Assembly (NCBI GenBank): GCA_014529385.2 | Contig: CM043960.1 | Coordinates: forward strand, 122,005,043 to 122,069,042 | Length of the DNA: 64,000 bases | DNA from: Adiantum capillus-veneris | Taxonomy: Eukaryota; Streptophyta; Polypodiopsida; Polypodiales; Pteridaceae | Direction: 5' to 3' | In this document: piece after piece, positions 10,168 to 20,868 of the stretch | How positions within the stretch are numbered: the stretch's first letter is position 1 | How the letters are laid out: each line of letters starts with the position of its first letter | Position numbers and translations under genes: made by a program | The notes under the pieces: generated by a model | Told to the model about the DNA's origin: nothing | Database searches by the model: none | Seen by the model: only the letters and a program-made list of their open reading frames with translations

Positions 10168-13100
10168 TTATCCTTGAATGCCGATTGAAGATGAGCAAAA
10201 GCTCAACTTCTCCTTGTTGACCACCTTTGTAAACATGTCTGCAGGATTTTCACTTGTATGCACCTTTCCTAGCTTTAGCTGTCCCTCTTCCAAAAGAGTG
10301 CGTATGAAGTGATATCTCACCTCAATGTGCTTTGTCCTTGAATGAAAGGCTGAGTTCTTCACAAGATGGATAGCGCTTTGGCTATCACTGTACAAGACAC
10401 AATTGTCTTGTTTGAATCCAAGCTCTTCTAAGAATCTGTGGAGCCACAGAATTTCTTTGCTTGCCTCCGTCATTGCTACATACTCTGCTTCCGTGGTAGA
10501 AAGTGAAACCACTTTCTGCAGCTTTGAAGCACAGCTTACTGCTGTGCCTCCAACCGTGAACACATAGCCAGTAGTGCTCCTTCGAGTATCTTTGTCACCT
10601 GCCATATCTGCATCAGCATACCCTTCTAGAAAAATATCAGTTCCTCCAAAATACAAAGCATTTGTTGTTGTCCCTTTTAGATACCTAAGTATCCACTTCA
10701 CAGCTTGCCAATGCTCTTTACCTGGGTTGTCCATGAACCTACTCACAACTCCCACTGCATGTGCAATGTCTGGCCTTATCTAGACCATAGCATACATTAG
10801 AGAACCTATCGCTGCAGCATATGACACTTTAGACATATAGGTTATCTCCTCTTGTGTCTTTGGACACATATCCTTCGTTAGTTTAAAATGACCAGCCAAA
10901 GGTGTAGAAACTGGTTTTGCATTTTGCATTGCAAACCTTTCTAGTACCTTCTTGATGTAATCTTCTTGAGATAGCTTTATTGTCTTCTTCGTCCTGTCCC
11001 TTGATATTTTCATACCAAGTATCCTCTTTGCAGCACCTAAATCTTTCATTGAAAAAGATTTAGACAGCTCCTCTTTTAGGTCTTTGATGTCTTGCATGTT
11101 AGCACTTGCAATCAACATGTCATCAACATACAACATTAGGATGATGAATTTCCCATCTCCCAAATTCTTCGTGTAGACGCAGTGATCGGAGTTGCATCTT
11201 GTGAATCCATGATCCAACATCCATCGATCAAACTTCAAGTACCATTGTCTTGATGCTTGCTTTAAACCATACAAGCTCTTCTTTAATCTGCAAACCATTT
11301 TCTCCTTACCTTTTACTTCATACCCCTTTGGTTGAAGCATGTAGATTTCCTCCTCTAAGTCACCGTGAGGGAATGCCGTATTTACATCCATTTGCTCGAG
11401 ATTTAGATCATGAGCAGCCACAAGGCTTAAGACAAGCCTAATTGAGTTCATTTTTACAACAGGAGAAAATATTTCATTGAAGTCAATACCTTTCTTTTGA
11501 GAAAACCCTTTTACCACAAGCCTAGACTTGTACTTTTTCTTCCCACCTTCTTCTTCCTTCAGCTTGTACACCCATTTGTTTTGAAGTGCCCGCTTACTTT
11601 TAGGCAACTCAACCAACTCCCATGTTTGGTTGCGATGTAGTGAGTCCATCTCCACTTGCATGCTCTTCGTCCATTCTTCTTTGGATTCATGTTGCATAGC
11701 TTCTTCGTATGATTCCGGATCTCCAGAATCTGAGATCAAGAGATGGTTGAAGGAAGGAACAAACCTTTCTGGAGGTCTACTTGTTCTTGTAGATCTTCGG
11801 GGAATAGGTTGAGGCTCCTCATTTGGTTGACGTTGTTGCACATTGTCACCGTTTGCAGTCCTTGAGTCTTCACCGTCCTCAAGCTCCATGTACTCATCAC
11901 CTGTTTCTTTTGTTTGTTTTCTTTCCAAGTAATCTTTGTACATATTTTTTTCGTTAAAAATTACATCCCTACTCCTTAAGATTTTACCATCTTCAGGATT
12001 CCATAGGCGATACCCAAAGTCTCCTTCTCCATAGCCAATGAAGAAACACTTTTTGGACTTTTCATCTAGCTTTGATCTTAGGCTTCTATCTATGTGCATG
12101 AAAGCCTCACACCCAAACACTTTGAGAAATGCATAATTCACTGGTTTACCTGTCCATGCCTCTTCTAGAACTCCTCCATCCAAAGCCGTTGAGGGTGACC
12201 GATTGATTAAGTACACAGACGTACTTACAGCTTCCGCCCAAAGCTCAAGCGATAGGCCTGCATGTAGCCGCATGCTTCGTGCTCGTTCCATGATTGTCAT
12301 GTTCATCCTTTCCGAAATCCCATTTTGTTGAGGTGTCCTTGGGGTTGTCCTTTGCCTCCGAATGCCATTGCTAGCACAAAATCTTTCAAAAGCTTGGCTG
12401 CAATATTCGCCTCCATTGTCGGATCTGAGGCATTTAACCTTGGTACCTGTTTCATTCTCCACAAAGGCTTTCCACCTTTGAAATATGGAAAATACATCGG
12501 ATTTATTCTTCATGACATAAACCCATGTTTTTCTAGTCGCATCGTCTATGAATGTTACATAGTATAATGAGCCACCAAGTGATGGTGTACTTGCAGGACC
12601 CCAAACATCAGAATGAACCAACTCAAGTTTTTTATTTTTTCTTTCATTTCCTGATTTTTGAAATTTTACCCTCTTTTGTTTACCATAAACACAATCTTCA
12701 CAGAACTCTAAGTCCACTTCTTTCAAACCTGGTAGAAGCTTCTTTGTTTGAAGGATTTGCATTCCTTTGGCACTCATATGCCCAAGTCGATAGTGCCACA
12801 CTGCACTATCAACTTCTGTAGTTGCTGCACAAGCTGAAGGTTGTGTGCTAACAGTACACAAGTAAAGTGTAACGACCTTTTCTCCCTTGGCAACCACCAA
12901 AGATCCCTTTGAGATCTTCCACCGTTTATTTCCGAATGCAATGTTGTGACCTTCATCGTCCTTGTCCTGTAGAGATTAAATTTTTTCGAAGAGAAGGAAC
13001 ATGCCTAACATCTTTAAGCTTCCATTCATTTCCGTTAGCAGTTTTGACAGAAACTGTATCTTTGCCGACAATCTCACAAGCTTCATCATCTCCCAAGTAT

Positions 13101-14055
13101 ACATACCCAAAATTACCTTTGGTGTAGTCTTGAAAATGTTGCTTGTGTGGTGTCGCATGGAATGAAGCCCCGAAATCTACTATCCAGGAATTAGACACAT
13201 TGTCTAATGAGAGAATTAGAGCATCTTGCTCTACTTTACCTGCCACATTGGCCTCCGATGTTGGTTTGTTGTCTTGAGACTCTGTCTCCTTCTTCTTCTT
13301 GGACCAGCAATCCTTCTTGACGTGGCCCTTCTTGCCGTAGTTCCAACATTCAAGAACTGACTTTGTTCGTGACTTGCTCCGTCTTGAGCGATCACGACCC
13401 TTTTGGCTTTTGAACCTCTCCTTAGGCCTTCCTCTTGTTTCCACTGACAATGCAGCGCTTGATGATTCTCATGTGCTTCTCCTTCGTATTTCCTCGCTTA
13501 GGAGAATACCCACAACATCATCAAACTTAAGAGTATTTATACCAGAGATAGAATTACTTACAGCCATCACAAGGCTGTCCCAACTATCCGGTAGAGATGA
13601 TAATATAAGGAGAGCTCGCAATTCGTCATCGAAATTGATTTTCACCGATCGAAGTTGACTTATGTTTGTGTTAAAGTCATTTAGGTGTTCTGCAACTGAA
13701 CCATTCTCTGCCATCTTTAGATTGAACAAGCGCTTCATAAGAAATACCTTATTGGATGCCGATGGTTTCTCGTAGAAGTCGTCAAGTGACTTCATCAAGT
13801 CCTCCGTGGTCTTCATCTCCGAAACATTGAAGGCCACCGTTGACGCCAAGCTTAACCGGATTGTTCCCAGGGCCTTTCGATCAAGGACAATCCATGCTTC
13901 ATCTGCCATCGTTGCGGCTTTTTTGCAAGACCGCCTAGTGGCAAATAGAGGTCCTTCTGGTAGAGATAGTCTTCAATCTGCATCTTCCAATGTTGGTAGT
14001 TTTTGCCGTTGAACTTCTCAATCTTGAGCTTCCCTTCCTCCGCCATAACTCCCAC
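10168..14055 (-). pseudogene. Copia-2 gag-pol polyprotein, broken
   Basis: Read leftwards. Gag starts at 14055, with a frameshift between 13909 and 13852 and an in-frame stop at 13469-13471. The zinc knuckle has Tyr for its second Cys (codon at 13337-13339). Protease follows, carrying DFGAS where DSGAS is usual. A frameshift near 12900-12953 leads to integrase with HHCC (WHYRLGHMS) and D-D-E (HSDVWG, RSDNGGEY, ISERMN). RT has YVDDMLIA. A TAG at 10780-10782 interrupts just before RNase H (DADMAGD, ending ENPADMFTK). Domain order is Ty1/copia. The protein would not be made intact, although LTRs and target duplication are well preserved. Confidence 0.93.
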
Positions 14056-14106
14056 TCAATTCAAGGAATCCTTTCCTTGAGATAATTTAGCTACGAGCAA
14101 ACCTTG

Positions 14107-14118
14107 CTCTGATACCAG
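14107..14118 (-). other. Met-tRNA primer-binding site of Copia-2
   Basis: The minus strand reads TGGTATCAGAGC next to the 5' LTR, a perfect match to the complement of the initiator Met tRNA end. Confidence 0.92.
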
Positions 14119-14119
14119 T

Positions 14120-14874
14120 TGTTAGGAAATAAGACGTAGCTAAATAGATAATTGAGTAGATTACTTAATGGAGAGAGACAGATTTACATACACGAGATTA
14201 TAGAGTAGAGAGAGAGAGAGAGTACACACGATATACGTGGTTCACCCAATGTGGGCTACGTCCACGGGAAAGCAGCCACTCAATGGCTTTAGTACTTCAA
14301 AACAAGAAGTAGTTTACAAAGGGATTATACCCTTAATGGAGCTCCCGCCTTGCTTCACTCTCACCACCTCACACTCACCTTGTTGCATCAACTTCACACT
14401 ATGAAATGTGTGTAGAAATGGCCTCCTTTTATAAGCCAAAAGGGCTGCCCTCTCTTATGAGAGACAGCCATGTGTAGCCGCCCTTGTGCGAATAAGTCCA
14501 AATCGGACCCTCCAATCCGCCCATGTGTGGCCGCCCTTGAGAAGACAAGTCCGCTTTTGAATTCGGCCACCGGCCATTGACTTTCGACCACCGGCCATCG
14601 GCCATTGACTACCGGCCACCGGCCAACCGACCGGTTGTTTTCCGACCACTTTCCGGCCGCCGTCCGGCCATAATATTCCGACGAAAAAAAAAGTCTCAGG
14701 GGCCTCCGCCCCCGAGGCCTCTAAAGTTGCCCCTGATTCTTGTCCGTGAAAATTTTGGTTTCCGGTGAGTGATTTTCCTTCACGCACGATGGCTTCTCCT
14801 CATAATGGGGGCCTTACAAATGTGCGCTTTTACCACAGAAAATTACAAGGGAAAATCAGGCTCCATACTTAACA
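14120..14874 (-). repeat. 5' LTR of Copia-2
   Basis: 755 bp, direct repeat of 9332-10107. The 21-bp length difference comes from small indels, including loss of a few bases in the A-run near 14690 and a shorter GA array. Confidence 0.93.
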
Positions 14875-14879
14875 GGGCA
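14875..14879. repeat. Right target-site duplication of Copia-2 (GGGCA)
   Basis: Identical to 9327-9331. Removing the element and one copy restores the gag reading across the site. Confidence 0.93.
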
Positions 14880-15936
14880 TGCCAAGAAACACACCATGGA
14901 CCTCGTTTGTTAATAAAGCACCGCTACATGGCAGCTCAATGCCTGCAATAGTATCTACAAGTGCGTACCAATCGTATGCACCTATGGGTCCACGTACTCA
15001 TGTAGTCCCTACCCCTCCCATTGTTTCAACTACCTATGCTCCACAACCACAATACACAAGTTCTTATTTCCATGGGACTATACCGGCTAGCATTAGCATG
15101 TCACATCTGACGTCTGCTATGCCTAGGGCCACTCATATGAACTATGGACCACCACATGGCACAACATCGTACCCAACATGGAACCCAAGGGCTTCCTATG
15201 TGCCAAGCCCAATGCCAATACCTACTCCACATGTAGTCTCTGGAGCACCTTCACCCACGGTGCCTGCTCACTTAGGTAACTTGGCAACATTTGCTCAAGC
15301 TATTGGTCGATCTATTGCTGAGAATATGCGTAACATGCCTAATAGAGAGCCTAGAAGTAAGGCAGTACAAATATCCAAGCTCACACAAAAATTAGTGGAG
15401 ACGGGGATGTGAGGAAGCATATCGAAGTGTTTGAACAAATATGCGATTCTCTAGGAGAACACAATGACCTACATAAGAGCAATGCTTTAAGCCTAACCTT
15501 AAGTGGAAAGGCTGGGGATTGGTATAGAACCCTAAGGGTGGAAGAAAAAACAATTTACCCTACTCTTAGGAGATCGTTCTTAAAAGAATACATACGAGAG
15601 GGAGTGCTTTGGGGTGTAGCCTCTCTGCTCCAGAAAGCCCAACGAGAGGAAGGAGAGTCGGTGAGAGACTTTATAAGTCGCTTGAAGCATTTGAATTCTC
15701 GTTGTAATACAAATGAGCACTTCAACAATAACCAATTGCTTGATAGATTCATTAGGGGATTACGACATGAGGATATCTACAATGGCATAGTTATTAGAGG
15801 TGTCACCACTTGGGAAGCAGTCACCACCAATGCGATCCAATTGGAGGATAATTTAATGATTCAAGGAGAAAGAGTGTTTGTTGAGCCTAAATCTATTAGC
15901 TCACAAGCATCGGGGCATCAGCCAATGACCCTAAAG

Positions 15937-15996
15937 CCTATTGCTAAGGAGCCAAAGGTATCTGAGCCTATTGCTAAGGAGCCAAAGGTATCTGAG
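15937..15996. repeat. 30-bp tandem duplication in gag
   Basis: CCTATTGCTAAGGAGCCAAA and the next ten bases occur twice in a row, adding ten codons in frame. Gypsy-B has a single unit. Confidence 0.9.
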
Positions 15997-16098
15997 ATGA
16001 CTTTAGCAGATCTCACCAAGGCTATTCAAGAGAGTCTTAGAGACAATCGTGCTCCGCAAAACAATCATATGTATCCAAGAAGGGAGCAACAATGGTGC

Positions 16099-16425
16099 TC
16101 AGTATGCTATAGACCGCATAGTACCAGTGAATGCCCTACTTTTAGAGTAAAATTCAATGGGAACTGCAATGCATGTGGAAGGTATGGTCATCAAGCTAAG
16201 GATTGCATAGTATTTAAGCGCACGATGACCAATAGACCAACCTTAGCATGGACAGACACACCTCAGTATGCTATAGACCGCATAGTACCAGTGAATGCCC
16301 TACTTTTAGAGTAAAATTTAATGGGAACTGCAATGCATGTGGAAGGTATGGTCATCAAGCTAAGGATTGCATAGTATTTAAGCTCGCGATGGCCAATAGA
16401 CCAACCTTAGCATGGACAGACACAC
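16099..16425. repeat. 163-bp tandem duplication across the gag zinc knuckles
   Basis: CTCAGTATGCTATAGACCGC starts at 16099 and again at 16262. The copies differ at only a few positions, so the event is recent. Since 163 is not a multiple of three, it breaks the gag frame. Confidence 0.95.
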
Positions 16426-16731
16426 TTCGAGTGCCTACATTGATGCCGGTCCCACCTCTTGAACAAACATCACAACATATGGTCCCTAGGGCCCAAAATG
16501 TTGTTCAAACAACACCATTACCACCTCTAGTGCTAGGACCGCAACCACTACATCCGAGAATCACTTATGTGAATCAAGTGGGTTGTGAGTCATCTATTTC
16601 TTGTTTGGAAGGCTATGAGGAAGATATAGATCCTAATATCGCCTATGGGATGGATGTGCTTGAAGAAAGTCCACAATACTACATGGAGGACTATTGGGGA
16701 CAAGTCAAACCTGTATATCAAGTAGCTGCTC

Positions 16732-18969
16732 TTGCGGCAAGAGGCCAAAATATCAATCACTGCTAAGAGACCACCTCTTCAATGCTATGAGTGTGGAGGT
16801 CCACATCGTGTAGCCGAGTGTCCTATTAGGCTACAAAAGAACGCCACACTAATGCAAACCAATCAAGCAAGCACGTCTACAATGCCGATACTCATGTGTA
16901 ATCGATGTGGCATAGATCATTTGATTGTCCAATGTCCAAATAATCCAAATGCACTGAAGATCACGCCATTAAACTTGATTGAAGTTACCGAGGAGCCATC
17001 ACCAAGTACACCCGTGGTACCAGTAAATGTACTCACACGATCGATGCTCCAAAAACAAAATTATATTCTTGAGAAAAGAGACACGACATCAATTTCCCAA
17101 TCTCAAAAAAAGAAGAAAACACGAAGAAAGAGATCGCAAAAAACAGCGAAGTTAGACCCTAGTTCAAAGACCAACATAAGGACTGGTGACGACCCGGTAT
17201 ATATGAACGACGCTGAAGAAGATTCTGATTCAGGTGAAACCATGGAGACCAAAATGACCACTAACATAGAAACCAACAAGGAAGATCTTCATGAGCCACA
17301 ATGTCCAGGATCCAAAAAGAAGATAGGAACTTACCCAAATCCTAGAGAGGAAATTGAGCGAGTCAAGCAATTAAGGAGTTTGGTAGAAGATACCCAAAGG
17401 GATCTAGTACCAGCACCTAGGAAGATCCAGATTACAGACACCGTGTTCCCTACGCAACAACAACCTCACCAAGTCCATAGACCCTTGGACATACCTAGTG
17501 TCATCCAAGAAGAAAGTGACTTAAAGTCATGGGAAAGTGGGCGTACTCACTTCTTGATGGAAAGAATGTTTACAGAGGGACTACCTGATCCTATCAAAGA
17601 AATGGAGATCCCATCTTCCTCACGTCAAGGGACTCAAGGCCAAAAGGTGTCGTTAAACATTGCCAAATTGATGGATTTCATGTCTTCAGAAGTTAGAACC
17701 ACCATCATGTCCAAACTATATAAAGACCCCGAGCTAGTCTCAGCTCTTCAAGCCTTCCTCAATGGAGAACTGAAGTTTGGGCTACCACAATTTGCACAGA
17801 TGGATGGAGTTGGGGAGATGCCAATAGACGAGGAACACTTAGATCCACAACCCAACCTAGATGAGAACCTTGTTATAGAAATACCTGTTAACAAGTTGGG
17901 ACAATACTTTGAGGGTGATGAATCTAATGCGACTATACCAATCACTACTAAGGGATTAACTGTGAAGGGAATCCTTGATGGTGGCGCTGGGGTTAGCATT
18001 GTGACTAAAAATTTATGGGAAACTATGGGAAGACCTCACCTTGCGACCACAACCATAGTAGTGAAGATGGCCAATGGGTCTATTGTTAAACCTATTGGGA
18101 TGCTAGAAGATCTCAAGATCAAGGTATTTGGACATAAAATAAGGATTACCTTTATTGTTATGGATTTCTCCAAACACACTATGGCATCGGAGATGATCTC
18201 AGGACGTCCTTTCATGAGGGAAGCAAAAATGGTGCATGACTGGTCTAAAAACCATGTCTACTTGCAGTTCCAAGATTCTGTCATTCGAGTGGATCTTGTG
18301 ACGGGTCGAGCACATCCTCTAGGAAACAGGTTTATAATTGATCATAGATCTGACACCACAGTTCACTCGGCCCCATTGCAGTATTGTTACACGTGTAAAG
18401 CAAACACTGATGTTGGGGAAGATTCTCCTTATATGGATGTACTACCTGGGATGACTGAGTCGGACAATGTGGATTGGGTCCACCTAGCAGCAACCATAGA
18501 CACTTGGGGAAACGGGGGGACGACCTGGGTAACACCTGAGGGGGATGAAATGCCACCACACGTACCCTTAAATATGCTACAAGCAATGCATATAGCTTTT
18601 GACAAGACTCATCCTCATATAACAAAAAGAACATACAAGTGGGTCCCTAAAGCTTCTTTAGCGACCATGGTGGATGCTAAAAAACAAAAGCATTGTAGGA
18701 AACGTACCACTCGCTCCAAGAAAAGTAAGAAAACGTGGAGTTGGATTCCTAAACGACTATTGGAAGCCCAAGGCTACTATCAAGGAAATGATCAAGTTTG
18801 GGTGCCAAAACGTAGATTGTGTTCTTACCTATCACCTGACCCATATGCGCCCAATCCTGTAGCTCCAAAACGAATCAGCGATCACGGAAAGAAAAAAAAT
18901 CACAGAATGTTACTCACCCGCTCCAGAGCTAGTTTGGGTACCAAAGAAAGAACGATTTGTTTCATCTAG
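16732..18969 (+). CDS. Gypsy-A: two zinc knuckles, retropepsin and fused W-x-P-K module
   Basis: Long open frame of 745 codons. Knuckles CYECGGPHRVAEC and CNRCGIDHLIVQC both use C-X2-C-X3-H-X4-C spacing. A basic/acidic linker follows, then a retropepsin-like domain with active-site DGGAGVS (near 17980) and a second motif SGRPFM. Directly after a conserved stretch ending NML..HI..DK, near 18610, the frame runs into TYKWVPK, SWIPKRLL and QVWVPKRRLC. In Gypsy-B that segment lies about 4 kb downstream, after integrase. So RT, RNase H, integrase and the second protease are gone, and the join is in frame. A run of eight A near 18892-18899 shifts the frame; a fourth motif, WVPK, is then read in another frame near 18935. 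The ATG at 16732 is only the ORF-limit start; the protein is the continuation of gag. Confidence 0.8.
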   Translation: MRQEAKISITAKRPPLQCYECGGPHRVAECPIRLQKNATLMQTNQASTSTMPILMCNRCGIDHLIVQCPNNPNALKITPLNLIEVTEEPSPSTPVVPVNVLTRSMLQKQNYILEKRDTTSISQSQKKKKTRRKRSQKTAKLDPSSKTNIRTGDDPVYMNDAEEDSDSGETMETKMTTNIETNKEDLHEPQCPGSKKKIGTYPNPREEIERVKQLRSLVEDTQRDLVPAPRKIQITDTVFPTQQQPHQVHRPLDIPSVIQEESDLKSWESGRTHFLMERMFTEGLPDPIKEMEIPSSSRQGTQGQKVSLNIAKLMDFMSSEVRTTIMSKLYKDPELVSALQAFLNGELKFGLPQFAQMDGVGEMPIDEEHLDPQPNLDENLVIEIPVNKLGQYFEGDESNATIPITTKGLTVKGILDGGAGVSIVTKNLWETMGRPHLATTTIVVKMANGSIVKPIGMLEDLKIKVFGHKIRITFIVMDFSKHTMASEMISGRPFMREAKMVHDWSKNHVYLQFQDSVIRVDLVTGRAHPLGNRFIIDHRSDTTVHSAPLQYCYTCKANTDVGEDSPYMDVLPGMTESDNVDWVHLAATIDTWGNGGTTWVTPEGDEMPPHVPLNMLQAMHIAFDKTHPHITKRTYKWVPKASLATMVDAKKQKHCRKRTTRSKKSKKTWSWIPKRLLEAQGYYQGNDQVWVPKRRLCSYLSPDPYAPNPVAPKRISDHGKKKNHRMLLTRSRASLGTKERTICFI

Positions 18970-20079
18970 CTCAGGAAGGGGGGAGTCCCATGAAGCTTCT
19001 AGCTCCTCATGTAATGTATCCATAGAGGTAAAAGCTTCTCCACAGCCTCCACCTACAATAGCGGATGTCCATAAAGCTACAAAGGAATCCACACCTCCCA
19101 TTGTTCAATTATTACCTGATGCACTACTTCAAGTTAGTTCATGGGCGAGTACCTTACCACCCTTGCAACTCGACGAGACACCTAAGGTAATAGAAAACTA
19201 ATGGAAAAAATCCTCACCTATTACCAACTGGAACGATTGGTTTCAAAGGGTGACGAGCTCATTTCAAACGGTATGATCTACCCAAGGAAGGGGGGAGTGT
19301 TTGCTAACAATCATCATTCACTTGCTTCCCTCTCAACCTTCCTCCCTGACCTCTCAATCTCCCAATCTTAGGGAATGTACATATAAAGCCTTATACTCAC
19401 AAAAAACAAAAATAATAAAGAGCAAGAGCAATTAGCAAACGAGTATGCACAATAAAAGTCAAAACATTGACTTAGACCTACACATTCACATTTGGTACAC
19501 TGAAACAAAAACCTATGCCATAAAACACCTTTGATCCTCATCACTCGAGTGATGGAGTGTAGGTAGAATTAGTAGGAGCGTTTCTGTTTTAGAGTTGAGT
19601 GATTAGCAAAGTTCCTTTTTCCCACTGATGTGCCTCCTAGAGGTATTCTTTGTGTTTCCTACTGTGTACAGGAACGTGTTGATGTGGTTAGGATTTGGAC
19701 CTTCATGGAATCTTTCTCTCGTTCACACTTCAGATCAAGCGCGACAATCAACACAAACAGGTGTTTCTTGTCCATTAGCATTGCCCCTTATCTTTTTCGC
19801 ATCCATGTTTGTCTGCTTTGATTGTGATTGGTAGCATAATATTCATCGCATTTGCTTAGTATCAAACATTAAATTCAATGAATTTTTTGTCATAATCACT
19901 TGTCTAGATTTAAAAATCAAGCAATCCGACTAAGCTAGTTTGACCAAGTTAGGTGTTAGAGATCTTCTCTTAATACCATGGGGAATGCCTTCCTAATAAT
20001 CAATGGTTACTTAGGTTCTTAATCCGATTTAGGCAGCATTGGGTGAAATATACTAGGGCTTTCTAGTGGGCTTAGTCGT
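18970..20079 (+). other. Gypsy-A 3' region
   Basis: The frame-shifted tail of the C-terminal module runs to about 19279 and has a TAA inside (about 19198). A purine tract GGAAGGGGGGAGTG follows near 19288. From about 19620 to 20079 the sequence matches the reverse complement of 41970-42430 in Gypsy-B. The accessory ORF of Gypsy-B is absent here. Homology stops at TAGTGGGCTT (about 20073), and an inverted LTR begins within a few bases. The roughly 830 bases and polypurine tract that precede the Gypsy-B 3' LTR are missing. Confidence 0.75.
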
Positions 20080-20314
20080 ATGTCGCACATGTCAATGCAA
20101 GGAACTTGCCGATACACCGTGTGCGAGCCACAAATGGCTCCAAGCACACAACAAGCCTAAACTAGTAAGCTCAAAGAAGGCGATGGTGTGTCACTCACCA
20201 CTCTATGCTTGCTTCGTGGAGGATTCCTCTCAGCAAAGAAGAAGGAGCCGCCGCTTCGCCGCGCTCAACCGCTTCGCCGCCGTCGTGCCTTCGTAATGCT
20301 CGATCGCCCACACA

Positions 20315-20350
<36 letters not shown>

Positions 20351-20674
20351 TACACACACACACACAAGGAGGTGAAGAAGAAGAAGATGGAGATGGAGAT
20401 GGAGATGGAGCAAGAGCACTCTTATATTGCACAAATGAGAGAATGAGTGAATTTTAGGTTTAGTTGACTTTTATATGAGCTCACCCCATTCACACTTGGG
20501 CGCCCATGCTTAGCCAACTAATCCCTTGAATGTTCCAGTTAGAGTGTGTCTCTCATCGATGATCACTCTTATCCTTTTCCTATTGGACCGACAAGCTCGG
20601 TACCTGACTCTACAAGTAAATAATACAACGTCCGTCGTAGGTGATAGGGTGTCCGTGAGCCGTGAGGGGTAACA
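20080..20674 (-). repeat. Right LTR of Gypsy-A, in inverted orientation
   Basis: The reverse complement starts TGTTACCCCTCACGG at 20674 and matches the left LTR to about 20080. It stops about nine bases short of the LTR end (ATGTCGCAC present, terminal GCGCACACA not). Includes a CT array at about 20318-20347. AGGAT follows it at 20675. Confidence 0.92.
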
Positions 20675-20868
20675 AGGATGCACAATAGTCATTTGGTAAT
20701 GGCTCATGTAATTTCCTCAAGAAAAGTGGTAATGCTAGGACGGATGTAATATCCTCAAGAAATGTGGCGTAAAAACCTTACTATAAGTTCATTTAAAATT
20801 TATACAAAACATATACATAGGATGCACAATGGACATATGGTAATGGTTCATGTAGCTTCCCACATGTG
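20675..20868. repeat. Target locus of Gypsy-A: duplicated flank
   Basis: Starts with the right target duplication AGGAT (20675-20679). AGGATGCACAATAGTCATTT here is followed 144 bases later by AGGATGCACAATGGACATAT at 20819. The sequence before the second copy (ACATATACATAGGAT) is the same as that left of the left LTR (1711-1725). The locus was thus already a tandem duplication when Gypsy-A entered. Confidence 0.85.

Larger units (their letters stand above)
9332..14874 (-). mobile_element. Copia-2: full-length Ty1/copia element inserted in Gypsy-A gag
   Basis: Two direct LTRs (9332-10107 and 14120-14874) flank a minus-strand gag-pol. There is a Met-tRNA primer site beside the right LTR and a purine tract beside the left one. 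Target duplications are perfect (GGGCA). The LTRs are nearly identical, differing by a few substitutions and small indels, so this insertion is clearly younger than its host Gypsy-A. All protein domains are present, but nonsense and frameshift lesions break the polyprotein. Confidence 0.95.
14879..16766 (+). pseudogene. Gypsy-A gag, central part with capsid and two zinc knuckles
   Basis: The first open stretch (14879-15412) is Pro/Thr/Met-rich. A frameshift at about 15400 leads into the retrotransposon gag domain (LSGKAGDWYRTL, then FISRLKHLNSRC and LLDRFIRGLRHE). A small 30-bp duplication (15937-15996) repeats the decapeptide IAKEPKVSEP. Two zinc knuckles follow: CSVCYRPHSTSEC (C-X2-C-X3-H-X4-C) and CNACGRYGHQAKDC (standard C-X2-C-X4-H-X4-C). 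A 163-bp tandem duplication (16099-16425) copies the knuckle region and shifts the frame, and the second copy continues to 16766. This is a nucleocapsid/capsid precursor by homology to Gypsy-B gag. It is inactive because of the frameshifts. Confidence 0.85.
1721..20679 (+). mobile_element. Gypsy-A: non-autonomous Ty3/gypsy element with nested copias and an inverted right LTR
   Basis: Target duplications AGGAT lie at 1721-1725 and 20675-20679. The left LTR starts TGTTAACC at 1726. The internal region reads on the plus strand as gag, protease and a C-terminal W-x-P-K module. It is cut by Copia-1 and Copia-2. Compared with Gypsy-B (40549-52782) it lacks RT, RNase H, integrase and the second protease. 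Instead of a right LTR in direct orientation, the right end is an LTR in reverse orientation (20080-20674), so both outer ends are the TGTTA start of the LTR. I infer a non-autonomous, rearranged copy. The lineage is non-chromovirus gypsy, since no chromodomain is present. Confidence 0.85.
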
